Source: an uncultured Lachnospiraceae bacterium
GTDB taxonomy: Bacteria; Bacillota; Clostridia; Lachnospirales; Lachnospiraceae
Length of the DNA stretch: 64,000 nt
Assembly: GCA_910577785.1 (NCBI GenBank)
Contig: CAJTNT010000007.1
Span: 31,505 to 95,504, forward strand
Direction: 5' to 3'
Positions 24,001-32,748 of the stretch are shown here, piece after piece. The first letter of the stretch is position 1; the number at the start of each line of letters is the position of its first letter. The notes under the pieces are model-generated. The model was given only the letters and a program-made list of their open reading frames with translations, did no database searches and was not told the DNA's origin. Both the position numbers and the translations under genes were made by a program.

Positions 24001-26290
24001 GGAGATTGAAGGCAAAGAGTATGCCCCGGCAACCCAGAAGGCATATGATGATGCAGCGGCAGAGGCCAGAAGGCTGAACAATTCCACCGATGAGGGTGAA
24101 GTAGCGGCAGCATGGAAGGCATTAGTGCTTGCTTACCGCGGCTTAAGGGAAGTGAAGAAAGAGACATATAACAGCATCTCTGGTGTAGAAGGCGCAGTAA
24201 GGCGCGATACCAACGGGGATGTGATCCAGGCGCACGGCGGCCAGATCCAGCAGATTAAGAACTATGACCTGAATGGGGATGGCAAGATTACAGAGGATGA
24301 TACCTTCTGGTATTGGATTGGCGAGGACAAGACCAATGATTACCGTCCGTGCCCAGGCATCCATGTGTATATTTCCAAGGATTTATACAACTGGGAAGAC
24401 AAGGGATGCGTGCTGCGGACAGTCCCGAACTGGGAGACATTTACCACCGATGAATATTTTACCAAGCTCTATGGCAGTATGCCGGAAGAGCAGCAGAGGG
24501 CTGTCTATGGAGACCTCTGGACAGCAGACAATTCTTCGGATGGCGGATGCGTGATTGAGCGTCCGAAGATGCTTTACAACGACAAGACCAAGAAATATGT
24601 GATCTGGTTCCATGCAGACGGCCAGGTGCCGGGCAGCACGGGCAGCAACTATGCAAAGGCAAAGGCTGGCGTAGCTATTTCTGACAGTCCGTTTGGGCCG
24701 TTCCAGCTGCAGGGAAGCTACCTGCTGAACTATGATGAGAGTGCAGACCACGGATTTGACGGTGAGGTGGGCGGCCATGTTCGCGACATGAACCTGTTCA
24801 AAGATGACGATGGCACAGGCTACGTACTGTATTCTTCTGACGGCAACCAGACTATGCATATCGCTAAGCTGAATGACGAGTACACCAATGTGGCGCAGCC
24901 AGACAACAGCAAGGCAGAGCAGGGCGTAGGCAAGGACTTCACGAGGAACTTTATCGGCGAGTCCAGGGAAGCGCCGGCCATGTTTAAGTACAATGGCAAA
25001 TATTATATCATTACCTCCGGATGTACCGGATGGTCGCCAAACCGCGCAAGCTATGCGGTTGCAGACCACCCAATGGGGCCATGGACCACAGTGGGCGATC
25101 CCTGCATCGGCGCAGAGTCCAGCACGACATTTCGGACACAGAGTACCTGCGTATTCCCGGTAGATGCTGAGAAAGGCCAGTTCATCTACATGGGCGACCG
25201 TTGGAGCAACCCGGATACCGGCAATGCATTGAGGGATTCCAGGTATGTATGGCTTCCAGTAAACTTCCTGCCAGACAATAAGATTGCCCTGCGCCGGAAT
25301 ATGAACTGGAGCCTGGAGGTTTTAGATTTGCTTACGGAGGTAAGGGAGTTTTCTGAGATGGATAAGTCCCTGTACACAGGCGAAAGCTGGAAGAAGGCAC
25401 AGGAAGCTTATGATAAGGCATCTGTTGTCAGCGTGAACGTTTCTGCGACTGCAGACGAAGTGACCAAAGCACAGGGAGATCTTGCGGCGGCAGTGAAGGC
25501 ATTACAGACCGTTAAGGATTACCTGCAGAAACAAATTGCAGCCAATACGGTTGCGGATTCCCAGAAGGGCAAGTATACGGCAGACAGCTGGGAGTTCTAC
25601 CAGGCCGTGCTGAAAGACGCCAAGAACCTGCTGAGCCAGCAGAAAGTGACAGAGGAAGATGCAGCCAGCGCAATTAAGGCATTGGCTGATGCAAAGGCCA
25701 AGCTGAAAGCTGTTCCGGCAACGCCTTCCAAGAAGAACCAGACCATCAGCTACACGAAGTCTTACACGAAGGCATACGGCGATAAGGCATTTAAGCTGAA
25801 GGCTACTGTGAAGAAAGGCAATGGCAAGTTAAGCTTCAAGTCCTCCAATACGAAGGTGGCGTCTGTTGGCAAGACCACGGGCAAGGTAACAATAAAGGGC
25901 ATCGGCAAGTGTACAATTACCGTGACTGCGGCAGCTACCAGCACATACAATAAGAGGACGGTCAGCGTTTCCCTGACAGTAAATCCGAAGCAGGCAGCAT
26001 TAAGCAGCGTGAAGGCTGTAAAAGGCAAGAAGATGACCGTAAAATGGAAGAGGGATTCCAAGGCGACCGGATATCGCATTGAGTACTCTCTGAAGAAGAA
26101 TTTCAAAGGCGCCAAGAAAGTTGTTATTAAGAAAAACAAGACTACTTCCACAAGCATCAAGAAACTGACAGCTGGGAAGAAGTACTATGTGCGTATCCGT
26201 GCATACAAGACGGTAAAAGTGAACAAGAAAAATGTAACACTTTACGGTAAATGGAGCAAGGTAAAGACCAGTGCCAAGATTAAGAAATAA
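21068..26290 (+). CDS. Secreted GH30-GH43 multidomain enzyme, probable arabinogalactanase
   Basis: Extracellular glycanase of 1740 residues. ATG 21068 is preferred over 21047 because AAAGGAG lies just before it. Order: signal peptide (1-34, ending AYA-AG); a GH30 barrel (about 55-780) opening GWGTSLCWWANRLGYSKK, with acid/base E460 in MNEP and nucleophile candidate E573 in WMSEIDGA, interrupted by a CBM6/35-like insert (about 150-310); a CBM32/F5-8 domain (about 825-960); a FIVAR helical domain; a GH43-like five-bladed propeller (about 1038-1415) starting AHGGQI, with RPKM, VGGHVRDMNLF and EAPAMFKYNGKYY; two more FIVAR domains; a Big-like domain; and an Fn3-like Lys-rich tail (about 1642-1740). 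The GH30 signature resembles endo-beta-1,6-galactanases and the GH43 resembles subfamily-24 exo-beta-1,3-galactanases, so type II arabinogalactan is the likely substrate. That specificity is inference. Confidence 0.9.
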   Translation: MRGFKKCVGAVTAAAMLFTSVLPAGGLSLTAYAAGNTAGRAAAADVSVQLQPDKVSPFNDTNGDGLGEFEGWGTSLCWWANRLGYSKKMTDQAAEVFFSENGLNMNIGRYNVGGGDNVGEVEAPPEIMPNEKATVYDLESERKPSYAGAKMEVSEYTGMSTATYTVSDPDYGFNKGKPVGNFKYIGWINSLSDSAGDGDKLNYKVNAPEAGSYTVKLLMMHNSNTNRDVAISVNEEEGNLTDESKQYVVSNDVIQQSKIISASGENQCLFLVTIPNVELNAGENDVRVAGKAGWTLDFVNMLVVKSDEAGVLPEEPDNNFLHAPHIRRSDSVVPGYCVDVTKIDTTQKSIEQYQQEFTRVDEECGYAWNYDWDADKRQVNILKAAIAANKASGSDFIAEAFSNSPPYFMTYSGCSSGNVDASQDNLRKNSYHAFASYMADVIVHWANEGIYFQSTTPMNEPYTSYWGANSAKQEGCHFDLGDSESDIIVALHDELERQAAAMEPGAARTAVENIIFSGTDETNIDTQIDAYKALSDEAKNVITRIDTHTYSGSKRTELSALAEAEGKNLWMSEIDGASKAGINAGEMAPALGFAQRIINDVSNLRCSAWIMWNAVDLNVDANNEFDVDTLEELKTTTNDAGEIMFDPANQGYWGLGVGDHNNQEIILTKKYEAYGQFSRYIRPGYTIIGSNSSNMLAAYDSEGKQAVIVAVNTLGEDKTWEFDLSRFKAMGREITAIRTSGTMEDGEKWQDVTAGDNIAADTANRKFTATMKANSITTYIVKGVEYDKAFAENAAKRDEDIAFMEEIKGELASSSIQKVMEEVPLDASMVTGSEPWNGGTVDVPANVVDKNFNSFFDGVTNGWVQINMGKKERIAAIGYAPRSGYTDRCVNASIYGSNDGENWDLLYTIKSAPPAGKFTYAYTSQFKVKDAEYQYIKYAVPEGDSSANCNVAEIGIFRLTGDYSTVETLEELLAIYDKEIEGKEYAPATQKAYDDAAAEARRLNNSTDEGEVAAAWKALVLAYRGLREVKKETYNSISGVEGAVRRDTNGDVIQAHGGQIQQIKNYDLNGDGKITEDDTFWYWIGEDKTNDYRPCPGIHVYISKDLYNWEDKGCVLRTVPNWETFTTDEYFTKLYGSMPEEQQRAVYGDLWTADNSSDGGCVIERPKMLYNDKTKKYVIWFHADGQVPGSTGSNYAKAKAGVAISDSPFGPFQLQGSYLLNYDESADHGFDGEVGGHVRDMNLFKDDDGTGYVLYSSDGNQTMHIAKLNDEYTNVAQPDNSKAEQGVGKDFTRNFIGESREAPAMFKYNGKYYIITSGCTGWSPNRASYAVADHPMGPWTTVGDPCIGAESSTTFRTQSTCVFPVDAEKGQFIYMGDRWSNPDTGNALRDSRYVWLPVNFLPDNKIALRRNMNWSLEVLDLLTEVREFSEMDKSLYTGESWKKAQEAYDKASVVSVNVSATADEVTKAQGDLAAAVKALQTVKDYLQKQIAANTVADSQKGKYTADSWEFYQAVLKDAKNLLSQQKVTEEDAASAIKALADAKAKLKAVPATPSKKNQTISYTKSYTKAYGDKAFKLKATVKKGNGKLSFKSSNTKVASVGKTTGKVTIKGIGKCTITVTAAATSTYNKRTVSVSLTVNPKQAALSSVKAVKGKKMTVKWKRDSKATGYRIEYSLKKNFKGAKKVVIKKNKTTSTSIKKLTAGKKYYVRIRAYKTVKVNKKNVTLYGKWSKVKTSAKIKK

Positions 26291-26304
26291 AAGTAAGGGC
26301 AGTT

Positions 26305-26334
26305 CATGGAGGCGGGGGTTCCCGCCTTCCCATG
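26305..26334 (+). terminator. Hairpin after the GH30-GH43 gene
   Basis: CATGG-GGCGGG pairs with CCCGCC-CCATG around the loop GGTT. TTTTT comes ten bases later, so this may be a partial terminator between the two large genes. Confidence 0.5.
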
Positions 26335-26509
26335 GGCTGCTGTTTTTGAAAATTTGGGAAAAGAATCTGTTTTGTTGGGCAAGCGCTTGCAGAATGTGTG
26401 GCAGACGCCAGGGGATCTGTGAAAAAGCCTGCAGCGATCTGGTATTGTCTGTAGGATTGCCGGATTGCTGCAGGGGCAGTGAGAATAAAAAGAAAAGGAA
26501 AGAAAGCAT

Positions 26510-29500
26510 ATGGGTAATCGGAGATGGAAATCGGCAGCCTCCCTGATATTGGCAGCTGTACTGACGGCAGGCAGCGTGAACGTTGCATTCCCTGTCAGCG
26601 TGCAGGCCGCGGCCGTGGGAGAGGCCAGGGACGCCGCAACGGTATATTATATTGATGCGGCAAATGGAAATGACGCCAATAACGGCACATCAGAGAACAC
26701 GGCATGGAAGAGCTTTGCCAATGTGGAGAAGCTGAGCCTGACGGCTGGGCAAAAGGTACTCCTAAAGGCTGGATGTACCTGGAATGAAGAGAAGCTGATG
26801 ATTAAGGATGCAAAGGGCACGGCAGAGAATCCGGTCGTGCTGGGCAAATATGGGGAGGGCGCAGACCCTGTCCTCAATGGCAACGGCAGCCCGTGGCTTG
26901 ACGGCAAGATAGCAGTAAATTCTCGCCAAAAGGAAGATGTGGCCGTTGTCCATGTACAGAACTCAGAGTATATAACCATCCAGAACCTGGAAGTTACAAA
27001 CTGGGAAAGTGACGATTCTGATTTAATGGAAGATAAAAAAGGCCAGGTCGTCTATGACCAGAGCAAGTCTATGCTGACAGGTATTCTGGTGGAGAACCGC
27101 GACGCCGGGGAATTAAAAGGCGTGGTCATCAAAGACAATTATGTCCATGATGTAAATGGCTATATGTCCAAGAATGGGGAGGAAGGCCACAAGAAAGGCT
27201 CTGGCGGCATTATGGCGCTGGTAACCGGCGGCAATGTGGAATCTTATTATACGGACTTGAAGATTACTGGCAATAAGGTAGAAAAGGTCTGCCATGAGGC
27301 CATTTATATGGAGAGCTGCTGGGCGGCGCGTGTCCTAGTGGGCGGCGCAGGAAGCCAGCAGGCAGGCAGCAAGAAATGGGTAGGCTGGCCGAATGTCTAT
27401 GTGGCGCACAACTATGTCAATGACGTAGCCGGGGACGGTATTGTGCTGATCAACGCGGACGGCGGCGTGGCGGAATATAACCTGATTACCAGGAGCGCCC
27501 GTGAGCAGTGGGATTACAGCAGGAACCCGGCGCATGCGGCCATTTGGATGTGGGACTGCAACAATGTGACTATGCAGTACAATGAGGCGGCCTATACAGA
27601 GAGCAGGCAGGACGGCATGGCGTTTGACTGTGACTATGGCAACCAGAATGTGATGTACCAGTATAATTACAGCCATGATAATAAGGGCGGTTTCTGGATG
27701 GCGTGCCCAGGGCCATATTATACAGTGAACGCCGTGGTACGCTATAATGTCAGCGTCAACGACGGGCTGTTTGACGGTTCCCGTATTATGCATATTGGCG
27801 AGTATGGGAGTATCGGGAATCAGGTTTACAACAACACGATGTATTGGAACACAGGATATGAAGATATCAAGGCTGTTGAGCAGGGAACCTGGACCTGGGG
27901 AGTGAATGGCCAGGTAGCGGCAAAGAGCAGCGGAACCGATATTTACAACAATATTTTCTGCGGCGACAGCGTGCTGTTTGAGAACCACGAGGGCGTGCGC
28001 TATGACTCGAACTGCGTATGGGGCGGCTCCGAGCGGGTATATCCCCTGGATGAGGATGTAAACGCGGTTGTTGCTAACCCGGCTTTTGTAGATGTGAAAG
28101 ATTATACCAGCGGCAGCTTCAAGGATTACAAGGTAACCCTCGGAAAGGCGGAAGGCATGAGGCTAAGCGCAAATTCCCCATGTATTAATACAGGGCGGGA
28201 GTATATGGCAGTGCCAGAAGAATCTTTCCCGGAGGTTCAGCAGGAGTTAGTGAAAACCCATATCACATTGGAGAACAGGGACTATGATGGAAATGCAGTT
28301 CCCTATGCATCGGCAAATGCCGCCAACCGGCGTGTGGACATCGGGGCATTTGAGTATCAGGGGGACGGCACATATATCGGAGGCGAGGATGGAGAGTATC
28401 TGAGGGCATTAATTGCCCAGGCATCCAGCTATCAGCAGAAGGATTTTACGGCAGCTAGTTTTGCCGCCCTGCGGGATGCCATCCAGAAGGCGGAATCCGC
28501 GCTGGCTTCCAATCCCAAACAGATCCCTGCAGCGGTGATTCGTCTGGAAAACGCATGCCTGGCAATGGAACGTGCGACAGAAGAGAAGCCGGGAGAACAG
28601 AAGGTGAATATCCTGGCCTCTTATGGCGGCGACAATGACAATGCTGGATTTGAAAGCGACGGCATTAATTGGGGAGAATGGCAGGGCAAGGCAAGCGTCT
28701 CCACAGAGCAGGCGCGTACAGGCAGCAAGAGCCTCAAGCTTGTGCAGACTGCCAGCGGTAATACGGCATATTCAGAAATTGGCGGCGTGCCGGTGGAAAA
28801 AGACACCGAGTATGCATTTGAGGCATGGGTATACGTGGGCGAGGCAGATATTACAAAGGTGGGCTTAGAGGCCAAGCACCATGACAACGTAACTGGCAGC
28901 GGCGATTATAAGCTGGCCAATGTAAACCTGACAGCCGATGCGGAATCCGATGGGAAGGGATGGAGGAAGGCAGCCTTTACCTTCCGCACTTCAGAATGGG
29001 ATAAGGTCAGCATCAGCTTAAGCAGCAATGCGGACACCGTTTATATGGATGACGCGGCGCTTTACAAGATGGCAGGCGGGACAAAGGTGGAATTAGACAA
29101 GGCCGGCATTGACGGGGCTTTGGCATTGACTCCGGATAACCCACAGTCTTATTATTCGGTAGATTCCTGGAAAGCATTTGCAGAAAAGACACTGGCGGCA
29201 AGGCTTGCGCGTGTGGATGCCCTGGCAACCCAGGAAAGCCTGGATCTTGCAGCAGACCAGCTGCGGGATGCATTTTATGCATTGGAAAAAGGCTCAGATA
29301 AGCGGGCTTTGCAGTTAATGTATAATCTGTGCGCAGCCAAGACGAAAGGCAGTTATACAGACGCAAGCTGGAAGAAGTTCCAGGATGCCCTCAAAGCGGC
29401 CAAGGCTGTGCTGGATAAGGCTGGTGCGCTCCAGAATGAGATTGACAGCGCATTTGCCAAGCTGGAATCTGCACGGGACGCCTTAGAAGTATTTAAGCCA

Positions 29501-30055
29501 AAGGCGCAGAAGATCAGCTATACCAAGGCATATGAAAAGGCATATAAGTCAAAGGCGTTTAAGCTGAATGCAAAGATTAAGACAGGGAATGGGAAGCTGA
29601 GTTATGTAAGTTCCGACAAAAAGGTAGCAACTGTCTCCAAGGATGGGAAGGTTACCGTGAAGGCGATCGGCGTCTGCACGATTACCGTAAAGGCGTCTGC
29701 CACCAGCCAGTACAAGGCTGCTTCCGTGAAAGTGAAGATTACCGTGAAGCCGCAGAAGCCTAAGGTGAAGGGCGTAAAGGCGGTCAAGGGCAGGAAGCTG
29801 GCCGTAAGCTGGAAGAAGGACTCCAAGGCAACCGGCTATCAGGTGCAGTGCTGCCTGAAGAAGAACTTTAAGTCCGGTGTCAAGAAGCTGGAGAGCAAGA
29901 AGGCGAGCAAGACTTCCGTAACGTTTAGCAAGCTGGCGAAGAACAAGAAGTATTATGTACGTATGCGGACTTATAGGACAGTGAAGGTGAACAAGAAGAA
30001 TACGAAGATTTACAGCGACTGGAGCAGCGTCAAGGTAAGCGGGAAGGTGAAATAG
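26510..30055 (+). CDS. Secreted right-handed beta-helix protein with carbohydrate-binding module
   Basis: 1181 residues, start ATG 26510 after AAAGGAAAG. Signal peptide (1-34). A parallel beta-helix (about 44-617) opens with YYIDAANGNDANNGTSENTA, the usual start of pectate-lyase-like or GH-type beta-helix enzymes, and has many N-rich turns such as NYVHDVNGY and NNVTMQYNEA. Then follow a FIVAR domain (about 627-690), a CBM4/9-like jelly roll (about 697-853, FESDGINWGEWQGKASVS), two FIVAR domains, a Big-like domain (about 1000-1080) and an Fn3-like Lys-rich tail. The last 180 residues are clearly homologous to those of the preceding enzyme. The catalytic activity is not identifiable by eye; a lyase or exo-hydrolase on an arabinogalactan side chain is plausible from context. 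Confidence 0.87.
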   Translation: MGNRRWKSAASLILAAVLTAGSVNVAFPVSVQAAAVGEARDAATVYYIDAANGNDANNGTSENTAWKSFANVEKLSLTAGQKVLLKAGCTWNEEKLMIKDAKGTAENPVVLGKYGEGADPVLNGNGSPWLDGKIAVNSRQKEDVAVVHVQNSEYITIQNLEVTNWESDDSDLMEDKKGQVVYDQSKSMLTGILVENRDAGELKGVVIKDNYVHDVNGYMSKNGEEGHKKGSGGIMALVTGGNVESYYTDLKITGNKVEKVCHEAIYMESCWAARVLVGGAGSQQAGSKKWVGWPNVYVAHNYVNDVAGDGIVLINADGGVAEYNLITRSAREQWDYSRNPAHAAIWMWDCNNVTMQYNEAAYTESRQDGMAFDCDYGNQNVMYQYNYSHDNKGGFWMACPGPYYTVNAVVRYNVSVNDGLFDGSRIMHIGEYGSIGNQVYNNTMYWNTGYEDIKAVEQGTWTWGVNGQVAAKSSGTDIYNNIFCGDSVLFENHEGVRYDSNCVWGGSERVYPLDEDVNAVVANPAFVDVKDYTSGSFKDYKVTLGKAEGMRLSANSPCINTGREYMAVPEESFPEVQQELVKTHITLENRDYDGNAVPYASANAANRRVDIGAFEYQGDGTYIGGEDGEYLRALIAQASSYQQKDFTAASFAALRDAIQKAESALASNPKQIPAAVIRLENACLAMERATEEKPGEQKVNILASYGGDNDNAGFESDGINWGEWQGKASVSTEQARTGSKSLKLVQTASGNTAYSEIGGVPVEKDTEYAFEAWVYVGEADITKVGLEAKHHDNVTGSGDYKLANVNLTADAESDGKGWRKAAFTFRTSEWDKVSISLSSNADTVYMDDAALYKMAGGTKVELDKAGIDGALALTPDNPQSYYSVDSWKAFAEKTLAARLARVDALATQESLDLAADQLRDAFYALEKGSDKRALQLMYNLCAAKTKGSYTDASWKKFQDALKAAKAVLDKAGALQNEIDSAFAKLESARDALEVFKPKAQKISYTKAYEKAYKSKAFKLNAKIKTGNGKLSYVSSDKKVATVSKDGKVTVKAIGVCTITVKASATSQYKAASVKVKITVKPQKPKVKGVKAVKGRKLAVSWKKDSKATGYQVQCCLKKNFKSGVKKLESKKASKTSVTFSKLAKNKKYYVRMRTYRTVKVNKKNTKIYSDWSSVKVSGKVK

Positions 30056-30148
30056 GACGAGTAGGAGAGACGAAAACTTCTACAGAACATTCCGCTAGGA
30101 AAGGCGGGCGTTTTTACAGTAGCTATTCAGAAAGGAATTCAGGTCAGA

Positions 30149-31216
30149 ATGCGAGACGGGTATCGAAAAGGTTTCCTGGGCATTATGGCAATGGTATGTG
30201 CCGCAGCAATGATAAGCTGCGGCACTCCTTCCATAGAGGACAGCGACACCGTGATGGAGATTGCCGGGCAGCCGGTAGTGAAAGCAGAATATCAGATGGT
30301 TTTGAAACATTATGCGCCAGAGGTGAAGAGGCAGTATAGCACAGAAGAAGCCAATGTAGAAAATTTCTGGGAGATGGAAGAGGGGCGGCCCTTAGAACAG
30401 GTGATGGAATTGGCGGAAGAAGATTTGGCGCGTAAAAAGGTGGTGGCGCGGCTGGCAGGGGAGGCTGGCATAGGGGAAAAGGCAGATTATCTGTCGATTA
30501 TGGAGGGGATGGGGGCAGAGAATACAGAACGGGAGGGCAAAGTATCTTCCGGGGAGGTGGTCTATGGCCTGACATCCTTTGCGCCAGAGGATTATTATTC
30601 CTATGTCTATACAAGCCTGGAATCCCAGCTGCTGGAGAAGCTCAAAAGCAGCCATCCGATTTCCGATGAAGAATTGGAGGAAATCTATCAAGAAAACCAT
30701 GGGCAGTACACCAGTGAAGTCCGTGTCCATATGTTAGTGGGGGAAATGCAGCCTGGGGCAGATGGGGCAGGGGGAAGGCAAGCGGAACAGAGCCAGTCTG
30801 AGGCAGGGATGGAAACGGCACAGCAAGTCAAGGATTCTATGGAGGGAGGAGCCGAGATAGACGTCCTTACAGAGCAGTATCCGCAGGTTCATTTTTATGA
30901 GCTAGAAATGTCTTCTTTTCAAACAGAGGAAGGCAAGAGCGGGGTATATGCGCAGCGTTGGCTGACTGCGTCCTCTATGGAAGAAAATCAGGTTTGCGAG
31001 CCGTTTTTCATAGGAGGCAATCTTATGGTGATGCGCTGTCTGTCGCGTGAAGAGAACGTGGCGGAGCCTTTGGATGAGATCAAAGGGCTCCTCAAAAGTG
31101 AAGTGCAGACCCGGATGGCGCAGGAAGACATCGAAAAAGGGGTTCGGGAGGCAGAGATCACCTTCCGGCAAAAGGAACTGAAGCAGGCGGCTCAGGAAGC
31201 CCTGGCTGACATATGA
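30149..31216 (+). CDS. Lipoprotein resembling PrsA/SurA foldases
   Basis: 355 residues. The signal peptide ends at lipobox MISC (Cys at 24). The mature start (VMEIAGQPVVKAEYQMVLKH) resembles the SurA/PrsA N-terminal chaperone domain. A long helical middle carries EELEEIYQENHGQYTSEVRV, the usual entry into a parvulin domain, but the parvulin core is weak and contains a Gln/Ala-rich insert (about residues 205-235). The C-terminal helix ends in KQKELKQAAQEALADI-type sequence. It probably helps fold the two giant secreted proteins encoded just upstream. The prolyl-isomerase activity is doubtful. Confidence 0.75.
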   Translation: MRDGYRKGFLGIMAMVCAAAMISCGTPSIEDSDTVMEIAGQPVVKAEYQMVLKHYAPEVKRQYSTEEANVENFWEMEEGRPLEQVMELAEEDLARKKVVARLAGEAGIGEKADYLSIMEGMGAENTEREGKVSSGEVVYGLTSFAPEDYYSYVYTSLESQLLEKLKSSHPISDEELEEIYQENHGQYTSEVRVHMLVGEMQPGADGAGGRQAEQSQSEAGMETAQQVKDSMEGGAEIDVLTEQYPQVHFYELEMSSFQTEEGKSGVYAQRWLTASSMEENQVCEPFFIGGNLMVMRCLSREENVAEPLDEIKGLLKSEVQTRMAQEDIEKGVREAEITFRQKELKQAAQEALADI

Positions 31217-31304
31217 TGCCAAAGATAGTTTGCTCGGATACATAGGCAGACGCATTTTCAAGGCCAGTAATTCGTCTATGCCGCCGCTCCGTTTTCTTGT
31301 TTAG

Positions 31305-31868
31305 TTACTTCTTAAAAAGGAATACTGGAACCGGCGGATGGTTCCCCCTGTTGAGGTAGATGTTCTCAATGACGGTATATTCCCTAGGCGAAAGTCCTTT
31401 TAAATATGCCAGCAGGCATTCCTTTTCTTCAAATCCGCTATCCCCGCCGCTATAGATACAGAGGCTCATCATGCCGCCGCTTTTCAAAGCCGCCAGCCCT
31501 TTGGAAACGGCTGTAAGGCTGGTTCTGGGGGAGGTGGCGATATGGTGGTCGCCTCCTGGGAGGTAGCCAAAATTAAAACAAATCACATCAATACTACCTT
31601 CTGCCACATATTGATCCAGGTTTTCATGGCCGTCATGGATCAATGTAGCCCGCCCGGCATATCCTTTTTCTTCCAGCAATTTCTGCGTGGCTTTTAGGGC
31701 ACATTTTTGGATATCAAATGCGAGTACCTTGCCCTTATGCCCTGCGATACTGCAGAGGAAAGCGGTATCATTCCCATTTCCCATCGTTGCATCCACATAG
31801 AAGCCATTTTTGGGGGCCTGAGAACGGATCATCTCATGGCACCAATCCGTAATCTGCGACTGTTTCAT
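31305..31868 (-). CDS. mnmM: tRNA (mnm5s2U34)-methyltransferase of the YtqB/MnmM family
   Basis: Class I SAM methyltransferase. In Bacillus subtilis, YtqB (MnmM) performs the last methylation of the U34 wobble modification. ATG 31868 (MKQSQITDWCHEMIRSQAP) follows GGAAGGAGAG and gives 187 residues; the open frame upstream to 32069 lacks a ribosome site. Motifs: FYVDATMGNGNDTAFL (SAM-binding loop), VLAFDIQ, IDVICFNFGYLPGGDHHIAT, and SLCIYSGGDSGFEE. Monocistronic, divergent to the two-component operon. Confidence 0.9.
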   Translation of the reverse strand: MKQSQITDWCHEMIRSQAPKNGFYVDATMGNGNDTAFLCSIAGHKGKVLAFDIQKCALKATQKLLEEKGYAGRATLIHDGHENLDQYVAEGSIDVICFNFGYLPGGDHHIATSPRTSLTAVSKGLAALKSGGMMSLCIYSGGDSGFEEKECLLAYLKGLSPREYTVIENIYLNRGNHPPVPVFLFKK

Positions 31869-32067
31869 AAAAATATCTCTCCTTCCTCTGCCTGCGTTTA
31901 TAATGCTGCCAGCCAGGATCAGCAAATAGAAATCTGGCAAACCGTTATCAAATATAAGCATTATAGGCGATCCGATACAAAATTGCAATATAGTATTTCC
32001 CTGCTGCTCTTTCCATGGTACAATATTATAGAAGTGAACCGTTTGTGCGGGGAAAGAGGGAAAAGGC

Positions 32068-32748
32068 ATGAGAATATTATTAGCAGAAGATGAAGAAGAT
32101 TTAAACCATATTATTACGCAAAAGCTAATCTCTGACGGCTACAGCGTGGATAGCTGCCTGGATGGCAGGGAGGCGATGGATATCCTCTCTTATACAGATT
32201 ATGATGGCATTATCCTTGACATTATGATGCCTGGGGCGGATGGATATGAAGTGCTGCGCTACCTGCGCGCCTGCGGCAAGTCCACGCCGGTGCTGTTCCT
32301 GACGGCCAGGGATGCTATCTCCGACCGTGTGAAAGGCCTGGACAGCGGGGCGAATGACTACCTGGTCAAGCCATTCTCCTTTGAAGAGCTGTCTGCACGC
32401 CTGCGGGCAATGATGCGCGTTTCCTTTGGGATTGCCAGCAATGTGCTGGTGGTGGCGGATTTGAGCATGGACTGTGCCTCCCATGTGGTGAAGCGGGGCG
32501 GCGTGGAAATCAGCCTTTCCGCCAAGGAGTATGCATTGCTGGAATATTTGATGCACAACCAGGGGATTGTATTGTCAAGGGAGAAAATAGAGGATCATAT
32601 CTGGAATTTTGAATACGAGGGCGGCACGAATGTGGTGGATGTCTACATTAGCTACCTTCGGAAGAAAGTGGATGGCGGCCATAGCAACAAGCTCATCCAT
32701 ACCGTACGTGGGAAGGGCTATGTGCTGCGGGAGGCGGATAGAAAATGA
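32068..32748 (+). CDS. OmpR-type DNA-binding response regulator
   Basis: 226 residues. Receiver domain (1-115) with phosphoacceptor D51 in GIILDIMMPGADGYE, acidic pair DEED near the start, and K in YLVKPFSFEEL. The C-terminal winged helix (about 130-222) has LSAKEYALLEYLMHNQG and VVDVYISYLRKKVDGG. It overlaps the histidine kinase by four bases (translational coupling), and a PepSY protein follows, a set often used for envelope-stress or antimicrobial sensing. Confidence 0.96.
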   Translation: MRILLAEDEEDLNHIITQKLISDGYSVDSCLDGREAMDILSYTDYDGIILDIMMPGADGYEVLRYLRACGKSTPVLFLTARDAISDRVKGLDSGANDYLVKPFSFEELSARLRAMMRVSFGIASNVLVVADLSMDCASHVVKRGGVEISLSAKEYALLEYLMHNQGIVLSREKIEDHIWNFEYEGGTNVVDVYISYLRKKVDGGHSNKLIHTVRGKGYVLREADRK

